Positions 35,073 to 42,996 of a stretch of DNA of 64,000 nt are shown one piece after another. The DNA is from Gammaproteobacteria bacterium. Lineage in GTDB: Bacteria; Pseudomonadota; Gammaproteobacteria; Pseudomonadales; Azotimanducaceae. Location of the stretch: the NCBI GenBank assembly GCA_030425195.1, contig JAUIAV010000007.1, positions 172,829 to 236,828 of the forward strand, given 5' to 3'. Under the pieces are notes generated by a model that ran no database searches, had not been told where the DNA came from, and was given only the letters and a program-made list of their open reading frames with translations. Position 1 is the first letter of the stretch. The number at the start of each line of letters is the position of its first letter. A program made the position numbers and the translations under genes.

Positions 35073-35324
35073 ATGTCGAAAACGAGCGTCACCTACTTCT
35101 ACTCCGCCCTCTGAGGACGATGCAAAGCGGCAGGTCTGTCGCTCGAGAAGGTTCTCCCCGAATTCCCAGACATTCAGGTGAAGAAGGTCTGCGTGGATGA
35201 GGATTTCGAACCCATGCGGGCGCTGGGCCTGAAACGCTACCCGGCTCTGGCCAGCGGCGACCGTACGATATCCGCCATCTTCCTCACGAAACGGAAAATC
35301 CGGAGATTTCTGAGCAGGCTCTAG
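35073..35324 (+). CDS. Small thioredoxin-fold selenoprotein with U-G-R-C active site
   Basis: An 83-codon frame with one in-frame TGA at 35112-35114. It reads MSKTSVTYFYSAL-[TGA]-GRCKAAGLSLEKVLPEFP, then VKKVCVDEDFEPMRALGLKR, then YPALASGDRTISAIFLTKR. This is a minimal thioredoxin/glutaredoxin fold: beta strand VTYFYS, a redox motif Sec14-Gly-Arg-Cys17 at the head of helix 1, and a YPAL segment with the expected cis-proline near the active site. The TGA replaces the first Cys of CxxC, the usual site of selenocysteine in UxxC proteins. A SECIS-like hairpin follows at 18 nt. An upstream in-frame ATG at 35031 is possible. The redox partner is unknown. The aminotransferase gene starts 26 nt downstream. 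Confidence 0.83.
35127..35142 (+). promoter_or_regulatory. SECIS hairpin of the small selenoprotein
   Basis: GCGGCA pairs with UGUCGC (six pairs, one G-U) around the loop GGUC. The loop begins exactly 18 nt after the UGA. From memory, the E. coli fdhF SECIS upper stem has the same GCA-GGUC-UG apex at the same distance from its UGA, which makes this a convincing SelB-binding element. The fold was drawn by eye. Confidence 0.65.
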
Positions 35325-35350
35325 CGCCTTACCAGCGTCATGGTTCCGTC

Positions 35351-37123
35351 ATGGGGCCTGACTACCCTACCCACCCCATGATCCCGCATATCCTGGTCTG
35401 GGCAACCGCCCTCACCGCAGCCATCTTCCTGCTGCGAAAACTCACCATCCGACTGCGGCTTTCCAGGGCCAAACACCCTTCCATCGCCGGCCATGCGCGG
35501 ATGTCGAAGCGCCTGGCGAAGCTGGTGCCGTTCTACGAATACGGTCCGGATACCGCCTTCGGCTCGGACGGCGCCGGTCAGGATCTGGTCTCGCGGCGGC
35601 GGGCGGCCTTCGACCGGCTGGCCGAACGGATTTCCGCTGCATCGCCGCGGACTCTGGCTGCCAGCCGTGAACTGGAGCCCTTTGTGGCCGACATGCAGTT
35701 CACCAGTGCCTACCGGGTGCCGTTCCAGTACCGGCGCCTGGTGCAGCAGCGGATCCCGGCAACCGCCATCGCCGAGGAGAGCGACGGCGTCCGGATCCGG
35801 AACCCCGATGACAACTGGTCCTACGATCTCGGCGGTTCCTACGGCGTCAATCTGCTCGGCTATGACTTCTACAAGGGCTGCATCGACCGGGCCGTCGATC
35901 GGGTCCGCGATCTGGGACCCGTCCTCGGCCCGTATCATCCGGTGATCACCGAAAACGTCCGCATGCTCCGGGAGATTTCCGGGCTCGACCAGATCTCGTT
36001 CCACATGTCCGGGACGGAAGCCGTCATGCAGGCCGTGGCGCTCGCCCGCTTTCACACCGGGCGCACCCATCTGGTCCAGTTCACGGGCGCCTACCATGGC
36101 TGGTGGGACGGCGTGCAACCCGGCGTAGGCAGTCAACGACGGGCGCGGGACGTCTACATGCTCAAGGAGATGAGCGATGACACGCTGAAGGTGCTGAATA
36201 CCCGCAAGGACATCGCCTGCGTGCTGGTGAATCCGCTGCAGGCGCTGCATCCGAACCGGGGTGCGACCAATGATGCGATGCTGATTGCCAGTGATCGCAG
36301 TGCGGGCTTCGACAGGACCGCCTACGCCGGGTGGCTGTGCAGGCTGCGCGAGGTCTGTGACCGCCGCGGCATCGTTCTCATTTTCGACGAGGTCTTCGTG
36401 GGTTTCCGCCTGGGTCTGGGTGGCGCTCAGTCGTACTTCGACGTCCGGGCAGACATGGTGACCTACGGAAAAACGCTGGGCGGCGGCCTGCCCGTCGGGG
36501 TGATCTGCGGCAGGGCGCACCTGATGCGGCGGTTCAAATCCACGAGCCCCACCGACATCTGCTACGCACGGGGCACCTTCAATTCCCACCCCTACGTGCT
36601 GGCCGCAATGAACGAGTTTCTGACCTACGCGGTTTCGGCAGCGTTCCAGGAGGCGATCGGTGCGGCCGAATCGGTGTGGAACGAGCGGGCAGCAACGCTG
36701 AACCAGGCGTTCCGCCGTGAGGCCGTGCCGCTCACCGTGCACAATCTCTCGTCCATCTGGATCCTCACCTACGACAGACCCGGCCGCTACAACTGGATGC
36801 TGCAGTACTACCTGCGGGCAGAGGGACTGAGCCTGGCCTGGGTCGGTACCGGCCGGTTCATCTTCAGTCACAATTACACGGACGAAGACTTCGCCGAAGT
36901 GACCGGCCGGTTCATTGCGGCAGCCACTCAGATGCGGGCAGACGGCTGGTGGGATGCACCGGAAACGCTCAGCAATGCGGGTATCCGCAGACAGGTGGCC
37001 AGAGAAATGATCGCCAGCCGCCTGTTTCCCGGCCGGCGTCCGACGCCGGCCGGGTCAGCGGCCGGTCAGGCCGATCCCGGGGTCAGCTCGGCCATGTCTT
37101 CGTCGAGCTCTTCGCGCACGTAG
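35351..37123 (+). CDS. Membrane-anchored class III aminotransferase, glutamate-1-semialdehyde aminomutase-like
   Basis: A 590-residue PLP enzyme with an N-terminal transmembrane helix (IPHILVWATALTAAIFLLRK) absent from ordinary GSA aminomutases. The catalytic domain shows FHMSGTEAVMQAVALARFHT, FTGAYHGWWDGVQPG, LIFDEVFVGFRLG (Asp346) and the PLP lysine in VTYGKTLGGGLPVG (Lys374). The last 40 residues are Ser/Pro-rich and overlap the convergent membrane protein gene by 58 nt. Starts at 35351 and 35378 both lack a good ribosome site, which suits coupling to the selenoprotein upstream. The substrate is unknown; haem synthesis is unlikely given the membrane anchor. Confidence 0.8.
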   Translation: MGPDYPTHPMIPHILVWATALTAAIFLLRKLTIRLRLSRAKHPSIAGHARMSKRLAKLVPFYEYGPDTAFGSDGAGQDLVSRRRAAFDRLAERISAASPRTLAASRELEPFVADMQFTSAYRVPFQYRRLVQQRIPATAIAEESDGVRIRNPDDNWSYDLGGSYGVNLLGYDFYKGCIDRAVDRVRDLGPVLGPYHPVITENVRMLREISGLDQISFHMSGTEAVMQAVALARFHTGRTHLVQFTGAYHGWWDGVQPGVGSQRRARDVYMLKEMSDDTLKVLNTRKDIACVLVNPLQALHPNRGATNDAMLIASDRSAGFDRTAYAGWLCRLREVCDRRGIVLIFDEVFVGFRLGLGGAQSYFDVRADMVTYGKTLGGGLPVGVICGRAHLMRRFKSTSPTDICYARGTFNSHPYVLAAMNEFLTYAVSAAFQEAIGAAESVWNERAATLNQAFRREAVPLTVHNLSSIWILTYDRPGRYNWMLQYYLRAEGLSLAWVGTGRFIFSHNYTDEDFAEVTGRFIAAATQMRADGWWDAPETLSNAGIRRQVAREMIASRLFPGRRPTPAGSAAGQADPGVSSAMSSSSSSRT

Positions 37124-37752
37124 AGCATGGGATCGAACCTCTCGCCTTTCAGCAGCGCGCCAGGAGCTTTCGCGTAGATTCTGAAGTCGTGAAACGGATC
37201 CGTCAGGATCTTCGTGCCCCAGACCAGTCCCGTCTGCACGTTTCGCTGGAAGAAGAGCTGCACCATCCTGAACAGCAGCGCACCGATCGCCACGTAGAGC
37301 CAGAGCATGGCCAGGTTGTGCAGGTACTCGCCGAAGTTCCTTGCCGGCGTCATGGTGCCGAACAGGGAAGGATTGAAGTAGAGCACCACGGGCGTTGCCG
37401 CCCAGACGGCGTGCAGCACCCGCTTGCGCTGCAGGTTGTAGCCGACCTTGATGCGCTCCTTGTGCTCGTGCGTCGTGCCGTTGACCTGATCATAGGTCTT
37501 GGGCTCGAAGAAGAAATGGCCCGACTGACGGGTCAGCATGGCCAGCAGCCAGCCGACCATCACCGCCACACCGGGATTGATGAAGATCATCGCGTAGCTG
37601 GAGAGAAAACAGATGGAACTGACGAAGTGCAGGGACTGATTGATCCGGCTCTGATGATAGAAGCGGTGATCGTCCCAGCGCTGCAGTCGGAGTTCTTCTC
37701 GGAAACTCATCTTTTTCGAGGAATCGATGAGGGGTGCTTTGGGGGAAGCCAT
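37066..37752 (-). CDS. Multi-pass membrane protein, possibly Mpo1/DUF962-like
   Basis: A 228-residue protein with four or more hydrophobic segments. The region RINQSLHFVSSICFLSSYAM followed by VMVGWLLAMLTRQSGHFFFEP resembles the helix-His pattern of the Mpo1/DUF962 family (lipid 2-hydroxy-acid dioxygenases), but the match is loose. The C-terminus is acidic (REELDEDMAELTPG). Met at 37752 follows AGAGGA and is preferred to the upstream Met codons at 37773 and 37782. It is next to phosphatidylserine decarboxylase on the same strand, which hints at a lipid role. Confidence 0.5.
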   Translation of the reverse strand: MASPKAPLIDSSKKMSFREELRLQRWDDHRFYHQSRINQSLHFVSSICFLSSYAMIFINPGVAVMVGWLLAMLTRQSGHFFFEPKTYDQVNGTTHEHKERIKVGYNLQRKRVLHAVWAATPVVLYFNPSLFGTMTPARNFGEYLHNLAMLWLYVAIGALLFRMVQLFFQRNVQTGLVWGTKILTDPFHDFRIYAKAPGALLKGERFDPMLYVREELDEDMAELTPGSA

Positions 37753-37836
37753 AACCGGAAATCCTCTGTACATGGGCAGCACAGAGCCTAGAGCCGGAAT
37801 ATGATCGATTTGTTGCCTAACGATGGCAGAAAGATG

Positions 37837-38739
37837 TCAGCCCTGACCAGCGGCATGGTTCATCAACCGCTGCCCCATCCTGATGACTTCACCCGTCACC
37901 ACGGATCCGTCAAATTCCAATCCACGGCTCGTGAACAGAATGAGGGTGGAGCCGTGTTCGAAGTAACCCATCTCGTCCCCCTTCGCGAACGTCTGCGGCC
38001 AGGGAATCCGGTTCGGTCCGCGGTAGCGCAGGCTGAGCGGCACATCCAGCCCCTTGAAGCGCATGCTGGCCACCAGCACGGCGGCAACGGGCACCATCAG
38101 CACCCGTTCGCGTCCTGGACCCTCTGCTTCGAACTCCACCACGGCCCGCTCGTTCCGGCAGAACAGCCGTTCCACTTTCTTCAGCGCGATCGGATTGACG
38201 TTCCAGGTGTCTCCCGAGATGTAGTCGATCGCCCGGGTGCTGCCGTCGAGCGGTGCATGAAAGTGGTGATACATGCTGGATTTCAGCCGCAGCGTCACGA
38301 AACGGCCGTTCCGATAGCGGTCGATCAGCGCGGGATCCGCCACCAGCTCGTCCAGTCCGTACGGGAATCCTTTCGCCTGCAGCACTTTGAGGCCTTCCAC
38401 GTCACCGAATTCGCCAACCACGGCATCCACCGGGCTGACGAGCACGTCCGGATCCGGATCCACCGGTCGGGCACCGGGCTTGAGCGTACGGACGAAGCAG
38501 TCGTGCAGGCTGTCGAAGCGTGTGTGACGGGCCTCATGCAGACGCAGATCGTCGGCGAACCGCTGCCAGACGAAGATCGAGCAGCTGGCCAGCAGCGGGC
38601 TCTTCAGCCTGCTGAACCAGCCCATGAACAGAGTCAGCCAGCGGCGCGGGATCCGGTTGGTGACGAGAAAGTTGAGCCGTTCCGCCGGGGTCAGACGCTG
38701 AACGGGTGACGGTGCGGCGGCCGGAACGTGCGGTGACAA
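37837..38739 (-). CDS. psd: Phosphatidylserine decarboxylase proenzyme
   Basis: A 300-residue pyruvoyl enzyme that makes phosphatidylethanolamine at the inner membrane. It has LVSPVDAVVGEFG (residues 100-112), SSMYHHFHAPLDGSTRAIDY and the self-cleavage site EHGSTLILF, where Ser264 becomes the pyruvoyl group. The site reads HGST rather than the common bacterial LGST. The open frame begins at TTG 38739 with no evident ribosome site, and the first 20 residues are Pro/Ala-rich, so the exact start is uncertain. Confidence 0.85.
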   Translation of the reverse strand: MSPHVPAAAPSPVQRLTPAERLNFLVTNRIPRRWLTLFMGWFSRLKSPLLASCSIFVWQRFADDLRLHEARHTRFDSLHDCFVRTLKPGARPVDPDPDVLVSPVDAVVGEFGDVEGLKVLQAKGFPYGLDELVADPALIDRYRNGRFVTLRLKSSMYHHFHAPLDGSTRAIDYISGDTWNVNPIALKKVERLFCRNERAVVEFEAEGPGRERVLMVPVAAVLVASMRFKGLDVPLSLRYRGPNRIPWPQTFAKGDEMGYFEHGSTLILFTSRGLEFDGSVVTGEVIRMGQRLMNHAAGQG

Positions 38740-38772
38740 TGACAGATCTCGGGAACTCGGTGCGCGCAGAGT

Positions 38773-38810
38773 GGAACGGGATTGTTACCCGTGGATGACA
38801 CTCCCGTTCC
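38773..38810 (-). terminator. Inverted repeat downstream of TonB-receptor gene
   Basis: GGAACGGGA and TCCCGTTCC are perfect 9-bp arms with a 20-nt spacer that itself can pair internally (ACGGG/CCCGT). It lies 34 nt past the receptor stop, on its 3' side. No T-run follows, so a terminator role is only likely. Confidence 0.4.
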
Positions 38811-38843
38811 CGTAACGCCCGTCCGACCCCCGCCGGCTGCGAC

Positions 38844-41237
38844 TCAGTCCAGGTTGTAGTTGAACGCGAGACCGTAGGTGCGGGGCATGCCCGTATAGCG
38901 AACCACGTTGTCCTGAGCCAGGGCGTTGCTGTATCCGTAGCTCTCGTCGGCCAGATTCCGGCCCCAGAACGATACATTCCAGCGTCCGTTCTCGGGACCA
39001 GCCGTGATCCGCCCATCCAGCACCCCGAAAGCATCCACCTGGAAGGCATCGATGGCAGAGATCTGCGAGTAGCTCTCGTCCTGCCAGCTGTAAGCGAGAG
39101 ACATTCGAACCAACATGCTGCCCATCAGGACCCGCTCGTATGCGCCCATCAGCTGATAGGCGACTTCCGGCGCGTTCGGCAGCGGCTGGCCGGAGGCGTC
39201 GAAGATCTGCTGGTTGAAGACATCGAAGGCGCCTTCATAGTCCCTGATCTCCGTATCCAGAAAACTGACGTTCGCCGTCAGCGACAGACCTCCGGTCACC
39301 AGCCAGTCCGCGCCGAGCTCAATGCCTCGAATCCGGGAATCCGGCACGTTCTGGATGCCGACCAGCCCCGGGAAGATGCCGAGCTGATCCGGGATGAAGG
39401 TGGAGACCTGCTTGTCCTCGTAGTCGTATTGAAAGAGTGATCCGGTGAGCATGAGCCGGTCGGTGAGCGTCTTTCCCTTGAAACCCACTTCGAAGGCGGT
39501 CAGCTGCTCTTCGTCATAGGGGGCAAACTGATCCACCACCAGGGCCGAGAACATGTTGTAGCCACCGGATTTGAAGCCGGTGGATACATGGCCGAACACC
39601 AGCCAGTCGTCATTCGGCAGCCAGTCGATGCCGACGCGCCCGGTCGCCTGGTCCGTCTCGATCTCGTCTTTGTGTACACCCGGGATCCGTACATCGGGTG
39701 CCGGCGGGCTGGTGCTGGTGCCCACCCCTTCCAGATGAACGCAGCCGCCCGGGGTCAGCGCTTCCGGATTGGTCAGGGTCAGCATGCCCAGCGCCTGGAA
39801 GGTCAGCAGGGCGGTGACCGCGCTGCCGTCACCGGTATCGACGGTGCAGTTTTCCATGGACCGGGTCTCGCTCGTGTAACGACCACCCAGGTTGAATCTG
39901 AAATGCTCGTTCACCGACCAGCTGCCGTGCCCGAAGAGCGCAGCGCTGTCCGTCTCCTGACGGGAGTCGCTGCCGAAAGTGAATCCAACCGTGGGCGACT
40001 CGGAATCGTCATAGTGACTCACATCTTCGACGGTGTCGGAGGAGAAGTAGGCGCCGACCAGCCAGGTCAGCTTTGCATCATCCGCAGAGGCCAGGCGGAA
40101 TTCCTGGGTGAAGCTCTCGATCTCCGTGTCTGCGTTCACGCCCAGCAGACGCGCCGGTGTGCCGTCCCAGTCGAGTGCTATCGTCCGTTCGAACACCTCA
40201 TAGCCGGTCACCGAGGTGAGCGTCAGCGACCCGATCCGCCAGTCCACTACACCGGAAAAACCCGTCTGTTCCCGCTCATGCCGAGGTGAGAGATCCCAGC
40301 GGGCAGCGGCCGCATCCGACTGATCGGCAACCATCAGGGGATCCAGCCCCGGCAGCGGATACAGACCGATACCGTTCAGAAAGGCCGCCGTGGCGTTGGA
40401 TGACGGCAGCACCACGGTGGACTGCGGCGTCTGCGGTTCTCCGTCGAAACGTTCGGTGCGCACGGTCAGCTGGATGTCCAGGTCGTCCGTGGCGGCGATG
40501 TCCACCATGGCGCGAACGCTGAATTCGTCATAGGCGCCGGCATCGCTGCCGGTAATCTCATTTTCCTGCCAGCCCTGGTTCCTGGACACGCCCGCCGCCG
40601 CAATTCGGCCGCTGACCCGTTCACTCAGCGGGCCATTGAGGAAACCGCGCACCTCCAGCGTCTCGTAGTTGCCCGCGCCCACGCTCATACCGGCATCGAA
40701 GCCGTCCGTTGGCCGATTGGCCACATAGCGGAGTGCACCACCTGTGGTGTTTCTGCCGTAGAGGTCGCCCTGAGGGCCTTTCAGCAGTTCGATCCGCTCG
40801 AGATCGTGTCGAAGCCCGGCGGTCATCACCGGATAAGGCTGGGCAACCTCATCGACATAGACGCCGACCGTCGAGGAGCTGTTCGGCTGATGATCATCGA
40901 ATCCAACGCCGCGCAGGGTGTAGACGGGAACCGACAAACCACCCGAATCCGTCAGGGTGAAGCCGGGCGTCTGGCGGGCAACGTCAACGCCCGAAGCGAT
41001 GGCCAGCTCGGAGATCGTTTCGCGGGTGAACACTGCCATGCTGATGTTCACTTCCCGCTCGGAACGGTCACGATGCTGAGCCGTGACCACGATTTCCTCT
41101 ATGTACGCATCCGCGCGAGCGTCTGCGCGGACGTCTGCCGCGTCCTCGCGGACGTCTGGCTGCGCGGAGGCGCCGAAGGACGCCAGCACGGCGGTGAGCA
41201 GGGTGCCAGTTACGCTGAAACGGGTCGGAGTCTTCAT
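38844..41237 (-). CDS. TonB-dependent outer-membrane receptor
   Basis: A 797-residue receptor with signal peptide MKTPTRFSVTGTLLTAVLAS to ASAQ, set by GAGGAATC before the ATG at 41237. After an acidic Ala/Asp-rich stretch comes a TonB-box-like EEIVVTAQHRDR. The plug follows with NISMAVFTRETISELAIASG, DVARQTPGFTLTDSGG and LLKGPQGDLYGRNTTGGALR. The beta-barrel ends with the aromatic terminus YGLAFNYNLD. The pattern fits the 'iron complex outermembrane receptor' group that also imports organic substrates. No siderophore or iron genes are adjacent, so the ligand is open. Confidence 0.92.
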   Translation of the reverse strand: MKTPTRFSVTGTLLTAVLASFGASAQPDVREDAADVRADARADAYIEEIVVTAQHRDRSEREVNISMAVFTRETISELAIASGVDVARQTPGFTLTDSGGLSVPVYTLRGVGFDDHQPNSSSTVGVYVDEVAQPYPVMTAGLRHDLERIELLKGPQGDLYGRNTTGGALRYVANRPTDGFDAGMSVGAGNYETLEVRGFLNGPLSERVSGRIAAAGVSRNQGWQENEITGSDAGAYDEFSVRAMVDIAATDDLDIQLTVRTERFDGEPQTPQSTVVLPSSNATAAFLNGIGLYPLPGLDPLMVADQSDAAAARWDLSPRHEREQTGFSGVVDWRIGSLTLTSVTGYEVFERTIALDWDGTPARLLGVNADTEIESFTQEFRLASADDAKLTWLVGAYFSSDTVEDVSHYDDSESPTVGFTFGSDSRQETDSAALFGHGSWSVNEHFRFNLGGRYTSETRSMENCTVDTGDGSAVTALLTFQALGMLTLTNPEALTPGGCVHLEGVGTSTSPPAPDVRIPGVHKDEIETDQATGRVGIDWLPNDDWLVFGHVSTGFKSGGYNMFSALVVDQFAPYDEEQLTAFEVGFKGKTLTDRLMLTGSLFQYDYEDKQVSTFIPDQLGIFPGLVGIQNVPDSRIRGIELGADWLVTGGLSLTANVSFLDTEIRDYEGAFDVFNQQIFDASGQPLPNAPEVAYQLMGAYERVLMGSMLVRMSLAYSWQDESYSQISAIDAFQVDAFGVLDGRITAGPENGRWNVSFWGRNLADESYGYSNALAQDNVVRYTGMPRTYGLAFNYNLD

Positions 41238-41363
41238 GATTCCTCTAAAAAGCTGCATCCGGGTGCAGGCGCACTCTAGAGAAAATCAGGTTTCGTCGAC
41301 AGAATCAGGGATGCCAGGTGTTAACTGGTTCTCAGTTTGCCGGCAGTTTCTGTCCGGGGCGTT

Positions 41364-41996
41364 TCAGGACCAGCGGTCGAAGCGCATGATCTCTTCCACC
41401 GGCTTCCGCGTGACCGGGCCGAACCGGCCGAGCGGATAACCAACGGGGATCAGACAGTAAGCCGCCATGGTCTCCGGGAGATCGAGCACGTCTGCGACCG
41501 CTTTCGGATCGCCCAGGGCCAGCGTGGTGGGGGCTGCCCCCAGACCGAGTGCCCGGGCGGCCAGCAGGAGATTCTGAATGCCGGGCCAGATCGATCCGCC
41601 ACCGCGGGCGGCCGTCACCGCGTCCACCTTCTGACCGAACTCCATACACGCGATGATGAGGGCAGGAATCTCGTGCATGTGCTCCATCTGCCAGAGGACG
41701 GCATTGAGCATCCGTTCCCGCTTTTCCGCACTCTGATGCGGCAGGCTGCCGGCGCGGCCTGCCTGCGGACCCACATAGGCTTCCACCCCGGCTCTGTTGA
41801 GATCCGCGAGCTGCTGCTTCACCTCAGGATCGCGCACCAGGATCCAGCGGCCGTTCTGCATGTTCGAACCGGACGGTGCCTGATTGGCCGCATCGATGAG
41901 CCTGATCAGCAGTTCCTCCGGCACTTCCTTCGTATCCAGCCGGCGCATGGCTCGGCAGTTGTACATGACCTCGAACAATCCCATCTCTTCGCTCAC
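41364..41996 (-). CDS. Nitroreductase family protein
   Basis: A 210-residue FMN-type nitroreductase, started at GTG 41996 behind GGAGGAGAG; ATG 41984 is an alternative. It has VMYNCRAMRRLDTKEVPEEL, AANQAPSGSNMQNGRWILV and IPVGYPLGRFGPVTRKPVEE. It differs clearly from the nitroreductase at 1244 although both share the GYP-(L/V)-G-x3-GP-(V/I)-x-RKPV ending. The substrate is unknown. The upstream binding-protein gene ends 25 nt before its start, so cotranscription is possible. Confidence 0.85.
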   Translation of the reverse strand: MSEEMGLFEVMYNCRAMRRLDTKEVPEELLIRLIDAANQAPSGSNMQNGRWILVRDPEVKQQLADLNRAGVEAYVGPQAGRAGSLPHQSAEKRERMLNAVLWQMEHMHEIPALIIACMEFGQKVDAVTAARGGGSIWPGIQNLLLAARALGLGAAPTTLALGDPKAVADVLDLPETMAAYCLIPVGYPLGRFGPVTRKPVEEIMRFDRWS

Positions 41997-42021
41997 GAGT
42001 CTATCTCTCCTCCGGAAGCCT

Positions 42022-42876
42022 TTATTCTGAAAACGAGTTCAACCGATAGAGCGTCAGCAGCATCTGGGTCGGTTTCACCCCATGCACGCCGAAGTGACGC
42101 TCCCACGACCGCCCCACATCACCCCGCTGATAGAGATTCGAGAGGGATCGATTCACCACCAGCCTGAAGTCCGCATCGTTGCGCGGCAGCGGCAGCGCAT
42201 AGGGCTCGAAGGACAGCATGTCCTCCGTGATCACCAGCCTGTGCTCGCCGCTGGACTTGAAGCCGATACCGAACAGCGTCGCCTGATCGGCAGCCATGGC
42301 GTCGGTATTTTTGTTCACCAGGCGCTTGAGCGCGTCCGCATGATTCGGGACCCGTACGACCCGAGCGTTGATGCCCCGCTCCTCGAGCGCCTCCACCAGC
42401 ACCGTCTCGGTCGTGGTCCCTTCGACGACGGAAACGCGCTTGTTATCCAGGTCGTTGACGTTCCGGATGTCGCTGGAATTGAGAATCATCAGGCTGGCGC
42501 CGGTGGCATAGAACAGATTCGAGAAATCCACCCGCTCCTGGCGCGACAGAGTCACGGAGGTGATGCCGCACTCGATGTGCGCCCTGCCGTCGACGATGGC
42601 CTGAATCCGCTCATCCGCATCCACCTTCACCCAGGTGATCTTCAGCTCCTCCAGACCCAGATGGGTCTGGATGTCCCCGGCGATGATGCGGCAGATGTCG
42701 ATGGTGAAGCCTTCCGGCGCCAGGGCCTCCGGTGCCCTGGAGGAAAACGGGGGCGACTCCATCCGATAAGCCAGCCTCAGCTCACCCGTCTCCCGGATTT
42801 CATCCAGCACACCCGCCGCAGCCGGCAGACCCGTGAGCATCAGGATGATCAGCATCGTGGCTTTCAGTAATTGCAT
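42022..42876 (-). CDS. Periplasmic amino-acid-type solute-binding protein (family 3)
   Basis: A 284-residue binding protein with signal peptide MQLLKATMLIILMLTGLPAA and cleavage near AAAG. It has GELRLAYRMESPPFSSR, PEGFTIDICRIIAGDIQTHL, and IECGITSVTLSRQERVDFSN, the standard GltI-like family 3 pattern. GGGGGACCC before the ATG fixes the start. It should bind an acidic or polar amino acid. As with the gene at 14492, no ABC permease or ATPase is adjacent. The DASS carrier gene lies upstream on the same strand. Confidence 0.88.
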   Translation of the reverse strand: MQLLKATMLIILMLTGLPAAAGVLDEIRETGELRLAYRMESPPFSSRAPEALAPEGFTIDICRIIAGDIQTHLGLEELKITWVKVDADERIQAIVDGRAHIECGITSVTLSRQERVDFSNLFYATGASLMILNSSDIRNVNDLDNKRVSVVEGTTTETVLVEALEERGINARVVRVPNHADALKRLVNKNTDAMAADQATLFGIGFKSSGEHRLVITEDMLSFEPYALPLPRNDADFRLVVNRSLSNLYQRGDVGRSWERHFGVHGVKPTQMLLTLYRLNSFSE

Positions 42877-42996
42877 GGGTCCCCCAGTGCCGAAGATTCC
42901 AGAGGTTCGAGAATACCCGACCCGCCGCCGACGGATAAACCATTCCGGGACCGGGTCTGACTGGCCGGGGGGCTTGTCCGACAAGCCCCAGGGCAG

